A stretch of 64,000 nucleotides of DNA from the NCBI RefSeq assembly GCF_900107855.1, contig NZ_FNRJ01000002.1:256453-320452 (forward strand), written 5' to 3'. This stretch comes from Marinobacterium iners DSM 11526. Lineage in GTDB: Bacteria > Pseudomonadota > Gammaproteobacteria > Pseudomonadales > Balneatricaceae. Under the pieces are notes generated by a model. The model had not been told where the DNA came from, made no database searches, and saw only the letters and a program-made list of their open reading frames with translations. Made by a program: the position numbers and the translations under genes. Each line of letters begins with the position of its first letter. Within the stretch, counting starts at the first letter, position 1. Below are positions 7,292 through 16,467 of the stretch, piece after piece.

Positions 7292-10200
7292 TTATGCCTC
7301 AGATATGCCTTGCTGTTCCAGTGCAAGCTGCCGCAGCGCGGGAAGATCCATCTTGCCACTGCCCAGCAGCGGTATTTGATCAACGGTATACACCCTTGCA
7401 GGCCGACACAGCGGCGCAATTGAGGATTTCCGCAAGCACGACTGAATCGACTCGGAATCAGCCCCCTCCACCAGCAATACAATTTGCTCGCCCTTGCGCT
7501 CATCCGGTACAGCAACCGCCGCCAGCACAAGCTCCGGCTGATCCAGTTCTGACTGCACGGCTCGCTCTACCGAGCTGAGCGAGATCATCTCGCCCCCTAT
7601 CTTGGCAAAGCGTGAATAGCGATCAATGATGGTAAGGAAGCCATCTTCATCCAGATACCCCTTGTCACCAGTCTTGTACCAACGCAAACCATCCGCCTCA
7701 ATGATCACCTCGGCAGTACGATCAGGTTCGTTGAGGTATCCCTTCATGATCTGACTGCCTCCCAGCAGGATCATTCCGCTATCACCAACCGGTAACGGCT
7801 TCAGCGAAACCGGGTCTACGACTCTGAACATGGAGCCAGGCAGTGCCATGCCCACGGTCCCTTCGCGCTGCCCCCGCTGCAGGTGCCACCACTGTGTATC
7901 GAGGTAATCCGGCAGGTTTACGCTGGCCACCGGCGTGGTTTCTGTACAGCCATATCCTTCCAGGACCGGAACGCGAAAGCGCGCCTCGAAGCCGGATTTT
8001 ATCTGCGGCGAGAGCTTCTCGGCTCCTGCCACCACCAAACGCAACGAGCTGAACATCAGCGGATGCAGTTTCTGGTTGCGCACATAAATGCCAAGAAAGG
8101 TGCTGGTACCGCACAGAATCGTGGCACGATAGCGCGCTGCCGCCTTGCCGATATTGACCGCATCGGTCGGATCCGGATGGCAGGCCAGCGGGATTCCCTC
8201 CACCAGCGGCATCATGCAAGTAACGGTAAGGCCAAAGGCATGGAACAGGGGCAGCGTTGCCAGTACACAGTCATCCTCCTGAACGTTCAACACGGCCGCG
8301 ATCTGTTTAAGGTTTGCCATCATGTTACGGTGGCTCAGCATGACCCCTTTGGGGGCTCCTTCGCTACCGGATGAGAACATGATCGCGGCGGTGTCATCCA
8401 GATCAGACGCCCCCCCATAACGCCAGTGCAACGCCCATACCGGCGTCAGCACTGCTTGCATCAGGGTCAGCAGCGACTCTGGCTTGCCAATCCCTGCTTT
8501 TACGTCTTCCAGGATGATTACATTCATTCGCTCCAGCAGCTGCCTGAAACTCAGGCCTCGCTGCTCAAGCTTGCGCAGAAACTGTGACGAGGTGACCAGT
8601 GTGCGTACACCAGCCCGCTCGGCACAACCCAGCAACACGTGCTCCGGTGATGTGTAGTTCAGGTTGACCAGCGTCTTGCCTGACATCAAAAGCGCCATAT
8701 TGGCAATGGCACCACCGGCCGCCGTCGGCAACAACAGCCCAACATTTTGCTCTTCAATCTTTCTAAGCCGGCGACTGAAAAGGATACAGGCCGTCAACAG
8801 CCTTCGATGGTTAAGCACAGGGCCGTTAAGATCGGTCAAAGCCCATTCAGAGGGTGCCGCCCTGGCTGTACGAATAAAGGCTCGCGGCAGCGTTTCTAGG
8901 CTGTCGGTGTACTCATTCCAGGCATGAATCGATAGCTGGGCAACCGTCTGCTTGACCGTTTCAGCACGGGTATCAAGCGGCAGCGGTTCACCAAATGCCA
9001 CTATCACATCACGTTTGAGCCCACGGTTGTCAAATCCCTGCAGCCGCTCACTGGAGCGAGAAAAGCGACTGCCCCACAACCCCCGCAGATAAAAAGGTAT
9101 GATCCGCGCATTCGGAACCGGACCATCCCCGCTTTCACGAGCGACCCGCTCAAAGCCACGTTTGAACTCGCCCAGCTGACCGCTGTAACTGATGGCGCCT
9201 TCCGGGAACAGACACACGACTCGGCCATCAGCCAGCAGCTTGCGTACCTGGCGCATGGCGCTGCGCGGGCCTCGCGCAGAGATGGGAATGACACGATACA
9301 GATCCAGAAACCAGCGCAGATACCAGCGCTCATAAATCGAGCGTTCCATCACAAAATGGATATGACGCGGGCAAGCCATCTGCAGCATGGCCCAGTCCAG
9401 CCAGCTGATATGGTTCCCAAGCAGAAGAGTCCCTTCTCCGCTCACCGGTAGGTGCTCGAACCCAAGCACCTTCAGGTTGTAGCGACGTCGAATCAGACTT
9501 GTAGCCATAAGACGTACAAGCGCTTGTGGCAGCAGGATCACCGCATAGATTGCACCACATACCGCCACCAGCGCCAGCAGCCAAAGCACCCAAGTTGAGG
9601 GTACCGATAACAGCGCACTTGTCACGGTCAGCAGCAGGAAACTGAGCATGGAAACGTTTTGAACAAAATTATTGCCGGCCAGCACGCGCCCCAGACGCGA
9701 CTCTTCAGCGTTAAACTGAATCATGGCGTTGAGCGGGATAATCATCATCGCACCGCTGGCCCCGATCAGCAGAAAGGCCAGCGCACAGAGGGCAATACTG
9801 TTCAGTTGCGGCAACAGCAGCAGCCCCAATGCCACACCACAGGCACCCAGGGGAATGAGTCCGACATTGATGTAGTGTCGTGACAGGCGACCCGCGATGA
9901 CAGAACCAATCATGATGCCGACCCCTGCCAGCGCCATCGCTCCCTGAATAATGAATGTGTTGTTCTGGTCCAGATGCTCTTTGGCATAGGCGGGAAATAC
10001 AGCCAGCATCACCTGACTGATTGACCAGAACATGGCGAGGCCAAATATGGACAGGAGAATGGTGCGTACACTCGCCAGCTCGGCCAGGTTACGCCACAGA
10101 CTGCGCCCACTGACGTAGTCCCGCACGCTGAAACATTGTCGAGAATCGGTTTGGCTCAAGGCCGGCAGACGCAAGGTCAGCAGTAGCTGCAGGGCTGCCC

Positions 10201-10771
10201 CACCCACCAGAACCCAGCCAAGTGAGGCCACGTTTGGCAGAATTTGATTTGGGCCATGCAGCGACTGCCCGGCCAGCATCCACTCGAACAGCGCCGAAAA
10301 CACCACAATGCCACTTAGTATCGCCACAATGGTAACAGCCTGAATCCAGCCGTTGCCTTCGCTCAAACGCTCAACACCGAGCAGTTCCCGAATAAAACCG
10401 TATTTTGCCGGTGAATAAATCGCACTTTGCACAGCCAGAATAAAGGTCAGGGCAAAGGCGGGGATGAACAGGCCGGCATAGTAACAGGCTGTAATAGCCA
10501 GCGTAATTAACAGTGCCGCCGCTGCGGATAGCTGCATGACACGGTGTTTTGGGTACTTGTCGGAAACAAAACCTGCAGGGGTAAACAGCATAATAAAAGG
10601 CAGCAGGATCAAGCCATTTACGACAGCCGTCAGCAGAATTTGCGTTTCACCATCATAACTTTTGAAAAGGGTGTTCTGGATGGTGACCTTGTGTCCCAGA
10701 TCGACAAACGCATTGATAAACGCCACCAGAATGAACGCCGGAAACCCCCGTATCTTCAGTAATTCCGTCAT
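7292..10771 (-). CDS. aas: Fused lysophospholipid transporter, PlsC acyltransferase and acyl-ACP synthetase (Aas/LplT type)
   Basis: A 1159-residue inner-membrane protein joining three activities that E. coli splits into LplT and Aas. Residues ~1-410 form a 12-helix MFS transporter beginning MTELLKIRGFPAFILVAF. Residues ~430-620 are a PlsC-type acyltransferase with NHISWLDW (the HxxxxD motif, near 452) and FPEGAIS. The rest is an AMP-forming acyl-activating domain with MFSSGSEGAPKGV (near 800), YGCTETTP and YKTGDKGYLD. Expected role: import lyso-phosphatidylethanolamine from the periplasmic side and re-acylate it with acyl-ACP made in place. I prefer ATG 10771 over GTG 10789, because GGGAGAGGG sits directly upstream of the ATG. 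The BCCT gene is divergent. Confidence 0.92.
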   Translation of the reverse strand: MTELLKIRGFPAFILVAFINAFVDLGHKVTIQNTLFKSYDGETQILLTAVVNGLILLPFIMLFTPAGFVSDKYPKHRVMQLSAAAALLITLAITACYYAGLFIPAFALTFILAVQSAIYSPAKYGFIRELLGVERLSEGNGWIQAVTIVAILSGIVVFSALFEWMLAGQSLHGPNQILPNVASLGWVLVGGAALQLLLTLRLPALSQTDSRQCFSVRDYVSGRSLWRNLAELASVRTILLSIFGLAMFWSISQVMLAVFPAYAKEHLDQNNTFIIQGAMALAGVGIMIGSVIAGRLSRHYINVGLIPLGACGVALGLLLLPQLNSIALCALAFLLIGASGAMMIIPLNAMIQFNAEESRLGRVLAGNNFVQNVSMLSFLLLTVTSALLSVPSTWVLWLLALVAVCGAIYAVILLPQALVRLMATSLIRRRYNLKVLGFEHLPVSGEGTLLLGNHISWLDWAMLQMACPRHIHFVMERSIYERWYLRWFLDLYRVIPISARGPRSAMRQVRKLLADGRVVCLFPEGAISYSGQLGEFKRGFERVARESGDGPVPNARIIPFYLRGLWGSRFSRSSERLQGFDNRGLKRDVIVAFGEPLPLDTRAETVKQTVAQLSIHAWNEYTDSLETLPRAFIRTARAAPSEWALTDLNGPVLNHRRLLTACILFSRRLRKIEEQNVGLLLPTAAGGAIANMALLMSGKTLVNLNYTSPEHVLLGCAERAGVRTLVTSSQFLRKLEQRGLSFRQLLERMNVIILEDVKAGIGKPESLLTLMQAVLTPVWALHWRYGGASDLDDTAAIMFSSGSEGAPKGVMLSHRNMMANLKQIAAVLNVQEDDCVLATLPLFHAFGLTVTCMMPLVEGIPLACHPDPTDAVNIGKAAARYRATILCGTSTFLGIYVRNQKLHPLMFSSLRLVVAGAEKLSPQIKSGFEARFRVPVLEGYGCTETTPVASVNLPDYLDTQWWHLQRGQREGTVGMALPGSMFRVVDPVSLKPLPVGDSGMILLGGSQIMKGYLNEPDRTAEVIIEADGLRWYKTGDKGYLDEDGFLTIIDRYSRFAKIGGEMISLSSVERAVQSELDQPELVLAAVAVPDERKGEQIVLLVEGADSESIQSCLRKSSIAPLCRPARVYTVDQIPLLGSGKMDLPALRQLALEQQGISEA

Positions 10772-10897
10772 TCCAACACCCTCTCCCACACCCTCAGCGA
10801 ACCGACCGCCCGTGACTCTATTTTCTCGGCACGGTTGTAATCAGTGCCTCAACCCTTACCATTTCAGGATCTTACCCGATAAAAGGAGGATAGTGCA

Positions 10898-12529
10898 TTG
10901 TATAATCAGGCACAGACAGGCCCGTTCAAGGGGATGAACGCAGGGATGAGCACCATCGCCATCCTGATGATTCTGGCGACGGTGGTAGCCGGTGTTTTCT
11001 TCACCGATGAAAGTGCCGCCGCAATCGGCCAGCTGCGCAGCTGGCTCAACCCCTTTCTGGAATGGTATTACGTCCTGCTGGTTGCCTTTCTGCTGTTCTT
11101 CATGATCTGGCTCGGCACTGGGCGCTATAAGAATGTGCGTCTGGGCAACGATGCCGAGGTACCCGAATTTACCTTTTTCTCCTGGGTCAGCATGCTGTTT
11201 GCAGCCGGAACCGGGGTCGGGATTCTTTTCTGGTCGGTGGCACAACCGATTCTTCAGTTTCAAGACAACCCTTTTGTTGAGTTTGGCAGCACTGATGCCG
11301 ACGCAGCCATCATCGCCATGCGGCTCTCGTTTTTTCACTGGGGTATCAACGGCTGGGCCATCTTCTCCTTTGTCGGGCTCACCATGGCCTACTTTGCCTT
11401 TCGCCATGACCAGCCATTGACTGTACGCTCAGCCTTGCGCCCACTGCTGGGCAACCGAATCCATGGGGCTTTTGGTGATCTGGTCGATCTGCTGGCGGTA
11501 TTCGGCACTGTGTTTGGCATTGCCACAACACTGGGCCTTGGCGTTCAACAGATGAACGCCGGGCTTAATCGTGTATTTGGCATCGTCAATTCCACCGAAC
11601 TGCAGTTGACCGTAATCGCCGGTATCATGATGATCGCCACCGTCTCGGTGGTATCAGGTGTTTCTCGTGGTGTGCGGCTGCTATCGGAAATGAACTTCTG
11701 GCTCAGCATTGCCGCCGTCTTCTTCATGCTGATTCTAGGCCCTACACAGTATCTGATCGGCGTCACTATTGAAGCCACCGGCGACTACATCCAGAATTTG
11801 TTGCCCCTAAGTTTCCACACCAACGCCACCCATGGTGGCCACTGGCAAGCAGAGTGGACTGTGTTCTTCTGGGGCTGGTGGCTGGCCTGGAGCCCGTTTG
11901 TTGGCATGTTTATCGCCCGAATTTCACGCGGGCGCACCTTCCGTGAGTTTGTCACCGGTGTACTGTTGGTTCCTACCGGCATCACTATTATCTGGATAGG
12001 CCTGTTTGGCGGCACCGCATTGTATCAAGAGCTGTTTCAAGGCGGCGGTGTCATTGAAGCCGTGTACAACGATATCTCTTCGGCCCTGTTTGTCATGATT
12101 GAAGGCATGTCATTGGGTATCATGACACCGGTTGTATCCACTCTGCTGATTGTGCTGATCGGTACCTACCTGATCACCTCAGCCAATGCCGGCACACTGG
12201 TGATCACCACCATTCTGTCTGGCGGGGATACCGATCCGCCCTCTGGGCACCGTATTCTCTGGGGAGTTTTTCTGGCTCTGCTGACCGCAGTTCTGCTGTT
12301 GGCCGGCGGACTCGAAACCCTGCAGGCAGCTGTTATTACCGCTGCCTTGCCGTTTTCACTGGTGGTGGTGGCCATGGCGACCGGTTTGCTGCGTGCGCTG
12401 CGTAAAGAGCGCTATGCTGCTCGCACCGGTGAGCGCAAACTGGCTCCGGCAGAACCCTGGGCGGTAGCGGAAGATGTGATCGAAGAGCCCGCGATCGAAC
12501 GCAGAGCACAGGATTCAGCCGGTCTATGA
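10898..12529 (+). CDS. BCCT-family betaine/choline/carnitine transporter
   Basis: A 543-residue inner-membrane transporter with about 12 hydrophobic helices. The diagnostic BCCT region is WTVFFWGWWLAWSPFVGMF followed by IARISRGRTFREF. Further family features are MLFAAGTGVGILFWSVAQP, corresponding to the glycine-rich stretch of helix 3, and HWGINGWAIFS. These proteins import quaternary ammonium compounds such as glycine betaine or choline, usually with Na+ or H+, for osmoprotection or nutrition. The start is TTG at 10898 behind an excellent AAAGGAGGA site, seven bases away. The long N-terminal tail seen in osmosensing BetP is absent. A perfect 7-bp inverted repeat overlaps the stop codon. Substrate cannot be assigned. 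Confidence 0.92.
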   Translation: MYNQAQTGPFKGMNAGMSTIAILMILATVVAGVFFTDESAAAIGQLRSWLNPFLEWYYVLLVAFLLFFMIWLGTGRYKNVRLGNDAEVPEFTFFSWVSMLFAAGTGVGILFWSVAQPILQFQDNPFVEFGSTDADAAIIAMRLSFFHWGINGWAIFSFVGLTMAYFAFRHDQPLTVRSALRPLLGNRIHGAFGDLVDLLAVFGTVFGIATTLGLGVQQMNAGLNRVFGIVNSTELQLTVIAGIMMIATVSVVSGVSRGVRLLSEMNFWLSIAAVFFMLILGPTQYLIGVTIEATGDYIQNLLPLSFHTNATHGGHWQAEWTVFFWGWWLAWSPFVGMFIARISRGRTFREFVTGVLLVPTGITIIWIGLFGGTALYQELFQGGGVIEAVYNDISSALFVMIEGMSLGIMTPVVSTLLIVLIGTYLITSANAGTLVITTILSGGDTDPPSGHRILWGVFLALLTAVLLLAGGLETLQAAVITAALPFSLVVVAMATGLLRALRKERYAARTGERKLAPAEPWAVAEDVIEEPAIERRAQDSAGL

Positions 12530-12534
12530 CCGGC
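12518..12534 (+). other. Hairpin over the BCCT stop codon
   Basis: GCCGGTC-TAT-GACCGGC is a perfect 7-bp stem with a 3-base loop that includes the TGA stop (12527-12529). No T-tract follows, so it is not a classical terminator. It may stabilise the mRNA end or assist factor-dependent termination. Confidence 0.45.
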
Positions 12535-12545
12535 CCATTGCCTGA

Positions 12546-12906
12546 TCAGTCGGGCAGTTTCTCGAAATCAACCTTGGGCAGACATTCAAAGCCTGGTTTC
12601 GCGAAGTAGTAGCCTTGCATCAAGGTCACGCCGTGTTGGAGGAAATACTCCATCTCGGCGGCGGTTTCGACCCCCTCGGCCAGAATACGAATATCGAGCT
12701 GGTTACAGATATCGATCAACCCACCCACGATGATCTGTTTAACCCGACTGCTGTCGATATCGCGCACCATCCACGCCGCGCACCAGCGCTTAGTGTCCAT
12801 AGATCTCGCCACTGGACAGCTCCACTATAGGCTGAAAGGCAAAGGTAAAATCAAAATCCAGCGGTACCTGACATCCGGCACAGCCGGGAAGTGTCTGCGG
12901 GGGCAT
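12546..12906 (-). pseudogene. EAL-domain (c-di-GMP phosphodiesterase) gene, broken by a stop codon and an internal deletion
   Basis: Reading from ATG 12906 (AAGGAT just upstream) gives 38 codons that look like the start of a short EAL protein: a CAGC cysteine pair, then FDFTFAFQPIVELSSGEIYGH. A TAA at 12790-12792 falls exactly where the family has the Glu of the E-A-L motif; the following codons in the same frame still read ALVRGVDGA. Beyond that point homology resumes in another frame with the end of an EAL domain: VRDIDSSRVKQIIVGG, then DIRILAEGVETAAEM, and LMQGYYFAKPG. The core between these two parts, by family comparison well over 100 codons, is missing. The gene is therefore a remnant with at least two lesions and cannot encode an active phosphodiesterase. 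Confidence 0.85.
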
Positions 12907-13062
12907 GGTGTATCCTTGTATAAAACACGACTCAGGGGTTTACAGTATTCTAGATCAAAAAAAGTGTAGTGTCAGAGTGCCACTCTTGAAAGTTACTGCC
13001 TATCACGACTATCAACCGAGTGCTCAGTGGTTATAATCGCAGCGATAACCAAGGAGGACACT

Positions 13063-13671
13063 ATGCTCAAACCATTGCTGCTTGGCCTGGCACTTCTGCC
13101 AGCCACTTTTATGCCTGCCCACGCCGAAGACACAATGCCCCGAGTGTTACTGAACACCACACTGGGCCCTATCGAGCTGGAGATTAACGCCGACAAAGCC
13201 CCCATTACTGCAAAAAACTTCCTGCAATACGTGGACAAGGGCCACTATGACGGCCTGATCTTTCATCGCGTAATCCCGGGCTTCATGATCCAGGGTGGCG
13301 GCTTCACGGTCGAGATGGAGCAGGTTGAAACTGATTCGCCGATCAAGAACGAATCGGGCAACGGCTTGAGCAACCAACGTGGCACCATCGCCATGGCTCG
13401 CACACGGGACCTGGACAGCGCCACAGCCCAGTTCTTCATCAATACAGCTGATAACGTTCGGCTTGACGGCCGCAATGGACCAACCGGTTACACCGTGTTC
13501 GGTAAAGTGATCAGCGGCATGGACACCATCGATGAAATCAGTGCAGTGAAAACCGGCCGCAAAGGCATGCACGGAGATGTACCGCTAACACCCGTGGTGA
13601 TCGAAAGCGCCGTGCGCATGGTCGAACCAATGTCCGATAACACGACCGGCAACCCATCGAGCGAAGAGTAG
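13063..13671 (+). CDS. ppiA: Periplasmic cyclophilin-type peptidyl-prolyl isomerase
   Basis: A 202-residue exported foldase. The N-terminus MLKPLLLGLALLPATFMPAHA is a clear signal peptide, with cleavage likely after AHA. The cyclophilin core follows: FHRVIPGFMIQGGGF carries the catalytic Arg, and later AMARTRDLDSATAQFFIN and YTVFGKVISGMD contain the usual active-site segments. I start at ATG 13063, because AAGGAGG lies seven bases upstream and a TATAAT box is at 13032-13037. The role is cis/trans isomerisation of X-Pro bonds in periplasmic proteins. A C-terminal acidic tail (SDNTTGNPSSEE) is not part of the fold. It converges on paaE. Confidence 0.92.
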   Translation: MLKPLLLGLALLPATFMPAHAEDTMPRVLLNTTLGPIELEINADKAPITAKNFLQYVDKGHYDGLIFHRVIPGFMIQGGGFTVEMEQVETDSPIKNESGNGLSNQRGTIAMARTRDLDSATAQFFINTADNVRLDGRNGPTGYTVFGKVISGMDTIDEISAVKTGRKGMHGDVPLTPVVIESAVRMVEPMSDNTTGNPSSEE

Positions 13672-13678
13672 AAACGCA

Positions 13679-13703
13679 AACGCCCCGCACTGGGCGGGGC
13701 GTT
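13679..13703. terminator. Terminator shared by the cyclophilin gene and paaE
   Basis: A 10-bp perfect stem (AACGCCCCGC / GCGGGGCGTT) with a 5-base loop lies between two convergent genes. The T-tract is short on both strands, so efficiency is uncertain. Confidence 0.75.
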
Positions 13704-13724
13704 CCGGTATAAACCGACGCGGTA

Positions 13725-14822
13725 TCAGCGCTGATCGAAATCCAGCACCACCTCGTCCGAGATCGGGTGTGCCTGACAGCTGAGCACGTAACCGGCTTCA
13801 ATTTCGTGCTGCTCCAAGCCATGGGAGATATCCATCTCCACTTCACCCTTGGTCAGTTTACACTTGCAGGTGGAGCACACACCGGCCTTGCAGGAGTACG
13901 GCAGGTCCATACCGGCATCCATACCCGCATCCAGGATATTCTGGCCCACGGTAGCCAGGTCGAACATCACCGAGCGACCATCGGCAACCACGGTCACCTT
14001 GCTCATCTTGTCTTCGCCATACTGCGCTACACGCGCCTGTGCTTTCTCCAGCATCTCCTTGGAGTCTGCAGATGAAGTAGCAAAGAGCTCGTAGTGAATC
14101 TGGCTGTCGCTCAAACCTTCCATACGGAAGCCGCGAGAGACTTCGGTCATCATCGCCTCAGGACCACAAATGAACGCTTCATCGGTGCTCTTGATATCGA
14201 TCAGGCCACTCTTCTGCAGTGCATAGCCTTTCTTGTTGTCGATGCGACCGTTTAGCAGATCCGCTCCCTGATCTTCATAGTCCATAATATTGATCCACTG
14301 GAAGCGATCCATATAACGGTTCTTGATGAAGTTCAGCTCATCCTTGAACATCACGGTATTGCTGCGCTGGTTACCGTAGATCAGCGTGACCTTGCTGTTG
14401 GCTTCGGTTGAAAGCACGGACTTCATGATCGAGATCATCGGCGTAATGCCGGAGCCCGCCGCGATGCACATGTAGTTCTTGGCGTTATCCGGGTTCAGCT
14501 CGGTGTAGAAGCTGCCCTGAGGCGGCATGACTTCAACCTCAACGCCCGGCTTGAAGTGGTCGTTGGCGTAGTTGGAGAAACGACCATCCTGTACACGCTT
14601 AATGCCGACACGCATGTGGCCATCGTTCACGCCGGAGCAGATGGAGTAGGAACGACGCACATCTTCGCCATCAATCATGGCGCGCAGGGTCAGGAACTGG
14701 CCCTGGATAAACTTGAACTTCTGCTTCAGTTCTTCAGGTACTTCAAAGGTCACGCAGATGGCCGAGTCCGTTTCAGGCTGGACTTCGGCCACTTTCAGCG
14801 TGTAGAAATTGGTGTCAGACAT
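13725..14822 (-). CDS. paaE: Phenylacetyl-CoA 1,2-epoxidase, reductase subunit PaaE
   Basis: A 365-residue flavoprotein that passes electrons from NADPH to the diiron PaaA subunit. The N-terminal FAD domain has RRSYSICSGVNDG (the RxYS flavin motif). The NAD(P) domain has CIAAGSGITPMISIM and an EAFICGPEAMM segment. The C-terminal plant-type ferredoxin domain provides the [2Fe-2S] ligands: CKAGVCSTCKCKL and, further on, VLSCQAHP. This order (reductase then ferredoxin) is that of class IA-like reductases and of PaaE. It is the last gene of paaABCDE, eight bases after paaD, and it ends at a shared terminator. Confidence 0.96.
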   Translation of the reverse strand: MSDTNFYTLKVAEVQPETDSAICVTFEVPEELKQKFKFIQGQFLTLRAMIDGEDVRRSYSICSGVNDGHMRVGIKRVQDGRFSNYANDHFKPGVEVEVMPPQGSFYTELNPDNAKNYMCIAAGSGITPMISIMKSVLSTEANSKVTLIYGNQRSNTVMFKDELNFIKNRYMDRFQWINIMDYEDQGADLLNGRIDNKKGYALQKSGLIDIKSTDEAFICGPEAMMTEVSRGFRMEGLSDSQIHYELFATSSADSKEMLEKAQARVAQYGEDKMSKVTVVADGRSVMFDLATVGQNILDAGMDAGMDLPYSCKAGVCSTCKCKLTKGEVEMDISHGLEQHEIEAGYVLSCQAHPISDEVVLDFDQR

Positions 14823-14830
14823 CGCTTCAC

Positions 14831-15370
14831 CTATATCTTCTTAAAATAGTCAAAAGGCTCGTTGCAATCGTTGCACTGGAACAGCGCCTTGCAGGCGGTG
14901 GAGCCAAACTCGCTTATCCGACGGGTGTTGCGCGAGCCACAGTGCGGGCACTTGGCATGGGCATCCGGGGTCAGGCCATCCGCATCGATATCGGCATCTT
15001 CCGGCGGTGCCACGCCGTAGTTGCGCAGCTTGCGGCGTCCTTCCGGTGACATCCACTCCGAACTCCAGGCCGGCGACAGCGTCATTTTGACTTCGACCTT
15101 GTCATAACCGTTTCGGTTGAGCTGAGCCACCACGTCATCGGTGATGGTGTTCATCGCCGGACAGCCGGAGTAAGTCGGAGTGATGGTGACCACAATACGG
15201 TCACCATCACGCTCCACGTCACGCAGAATCCCCAGATCCCAGATGCTCAGTACCGGGACTTCGGGATCCTTCACTTCATCGAGCAAATTCCAGAGTTCCT
15301 TTACGTCCGGGGCGTTGCGCTGTTGCAAACGGCGATACTGCTCTTCCGGCATCAGTGAGATTTCATTCAT
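14831..15370 (-). CDS. paaD: Phenylacetate degradation protein PaaD (MIP18/DUF59 family)
   Basis: A 179-residue member of the Fe-S/metal maturation family. The N-terminal DUF59 domain includes LLDEVKDPEVPVLSIWDLG and the TPTYSGCPAMNTI segment with its conserved Cys. The C-terminus forms a small zinc-ribbon-like unit, with CPHCGSRN and later LFQCNDC. PaaD is needed for activity of the PaaABCE epoxidase but is not part of the purified complex; a role in assembling metal centres is inferred for the family. It lies six bases after paaC and eight before paaE, within the paa operon. Confidence 0.95.
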   Translation of the reverse strand: MNEISLMPEEQYRRLQQRNAPDVKELWNLLDEVKDPEVPVLSIWDLGILRDVERDGDRIVVTITPTYSGCPAMNTITDDVVAQLNRNGYDKVEVKMTLSPAWSSEWMSPEGRRKLRNYGVAPPEDADIDADGLTPDAHAKCPHCGSRNTRRISEFGSTACKALFQCNDCNEPFDYFKKI

Positions 15371-15376
15371 GGCGCG

Positions 15377-16141
15377 TTACCACTGGCATCCGGGGTGAGA
15401 GCGATGCACGATCTGCATCTCGGTCAACATGTGACCCAGATTCTCGGTGTGATAGCCGGTACGACCACCACGTACGGCCCAGCTGTCTTCCGGTACGGTC
15501 AGAGTCGCTTCGGTCAGAATATCGCTGACCATCTTGTGCCACTCATCGCGCAACTTGGATACGTCGACACCGATACCGTTGTCAGCCAGCAGTTGCTCGG
15601 TTTCATCCATGTCGAACATCTCGTGGGTGTAACCCCAGAGTGCATCCACGGCCTTTTGAGTACGCTTGTGGCTCTCTTCAGTACCATCACCCAAGCGCAG
15701 TACCCAATCGCGGCTGCGACGCAGGTGATACTTGGTTTCCTTGATCGCCTTGGAGGCGATTGCGGCCAGCGTTTTGTCCTTGGACTGCTCCAGATGCGGC
15801 AGCATGATGGTGTAGTACACATCCGCGAACAGCTGACGAACCTGAGAGTAGGCGAAATCACCCTTGGGCATTTCCATCAACAACAGGTTGCGGTATTCAC
15901 GATCGCTGCGCATGTAGGCGAAGTCATCTTCGGTGCGACCATCGTTGGCCAGCTCGGCTGCATAGGTATAGAACATGCGAGCACGACCGATGTAGTCCAG
16001 TGCCACATTGCCGTAGGCGATGTCTTCTTCGAGGAACGGACCGTAGCTCACCCACTCGGAGATACGGTGGCCCAGAACCACGGAGTCATCACCCAGACGG
16101 GTGGCATATTCAAGCGTTGCCGCCTTGATTGCGTCACTCAT
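15377..16141 (-). CDS. paaC: Phenylacetyl-CoA epoxidase structural subunit PaaC
   Basis: A 254-residue helical, ferritin-like protein that pairs with PaaA as the non-catalytic structural subunit of the epoxidase. The sequence shows the expected blocks: LGDDSVVLGHRISEWVSYGP, EEDIAYGNVALDYIGRARM, DYAYMRSDREYRNLL-like region, and ETKYHLRRSRDWVLRLGDGT. As in other PaaC proteins, the pattern resembles the diiron fold without being the catalytic site. It lies 19 bases after paaB and six before paaD. The length matches characterised PaaC. Confidence 0.95.
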   Translation of the reverse strand: MSDAIKAATLEYATRLGDDSVVLGHRISEWVSYGPFLEEDIAYGNVALDYIGRARMFYTYAAELANDGRTEDDFAYMRSDREYRNLLLMEMPKGDFAYSQVRQLFADVYYTIMLPHLEQSKDKTLAAIASKAIKETKYHLRRSRDWVLRLGDGTEESHKRTQKAVDALWGYTHEMFDMDETEQLLADNGIGVDVSKLRDEWHKMVSDILTEATLTVPEDSWAVRGGRTGYHTENLGHMLTEMQIVHRSHPGCQW

Positions 16142-16160
16142 TACTCTATCTCCTCACCAA

Positions 16161-16454
16161 TTACATGTTGTTGACGGGATCGGGCAGCACGTAATAAGTC
16201 GCGTGACGGTAGGGCTTGTCATCGTTCGGATCGTAGAAGCAATCCGCATCATCTTCCTGAGAGGCGCAGATGTCGCTGGACTTTACGACCCACAGGCTGA
16301 CGCCTTCGCTGCGACGGGTGTAGCAGTCGCGGGCGTACTCCAGTGCCTGTTCAGGATCTTCAGCGTGCAGGCTGCCGACATGTTTGTGGTCCAGACCACG
16401 CTTGGAGCGTACGAAAACCTCAAACAGTTCCAGTTTTTCTGTTGGCTTTGTCAT
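16161..16454 (-). CDS. paaB: Phenylacetyl-CoA epoxidase subunit PaaB
   Basis: A 97-residue small subunit that bridges the PaaA/PaaC heterodimers in the multicomponent oxygenase. Recognised by its length, its position between paaA and paaC, and motifs LFEVFVRSKRGLDHKHVGSL, ALEYARDCYTRRSEGVSLWV and DKPYRHATYYVLPD. It is 13 bases after paaA. No catalytic residues are expected. Confidence 0.95.
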   Translation of the reverse strand: MTKPTEKLELFEVFVRSKRGLDHKHVGSLHAEDPEQALEYARDCYTRRSEGVSLWVVKSSDICASQEDDADCFYDPNDDKPYRHATYYVLPDPVNNM

Positions 16455-16467
16455 TTCCAGTTACCTC

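Noticed and set aside
12546-12812. Small intact EAL-related protein of 88 residues
   Set aside because: It lacks the EAL motif and metal site, begins mid-domain, and the true start of the gene is recognisable upstream in another frame, so it is a pseudogene remnant.
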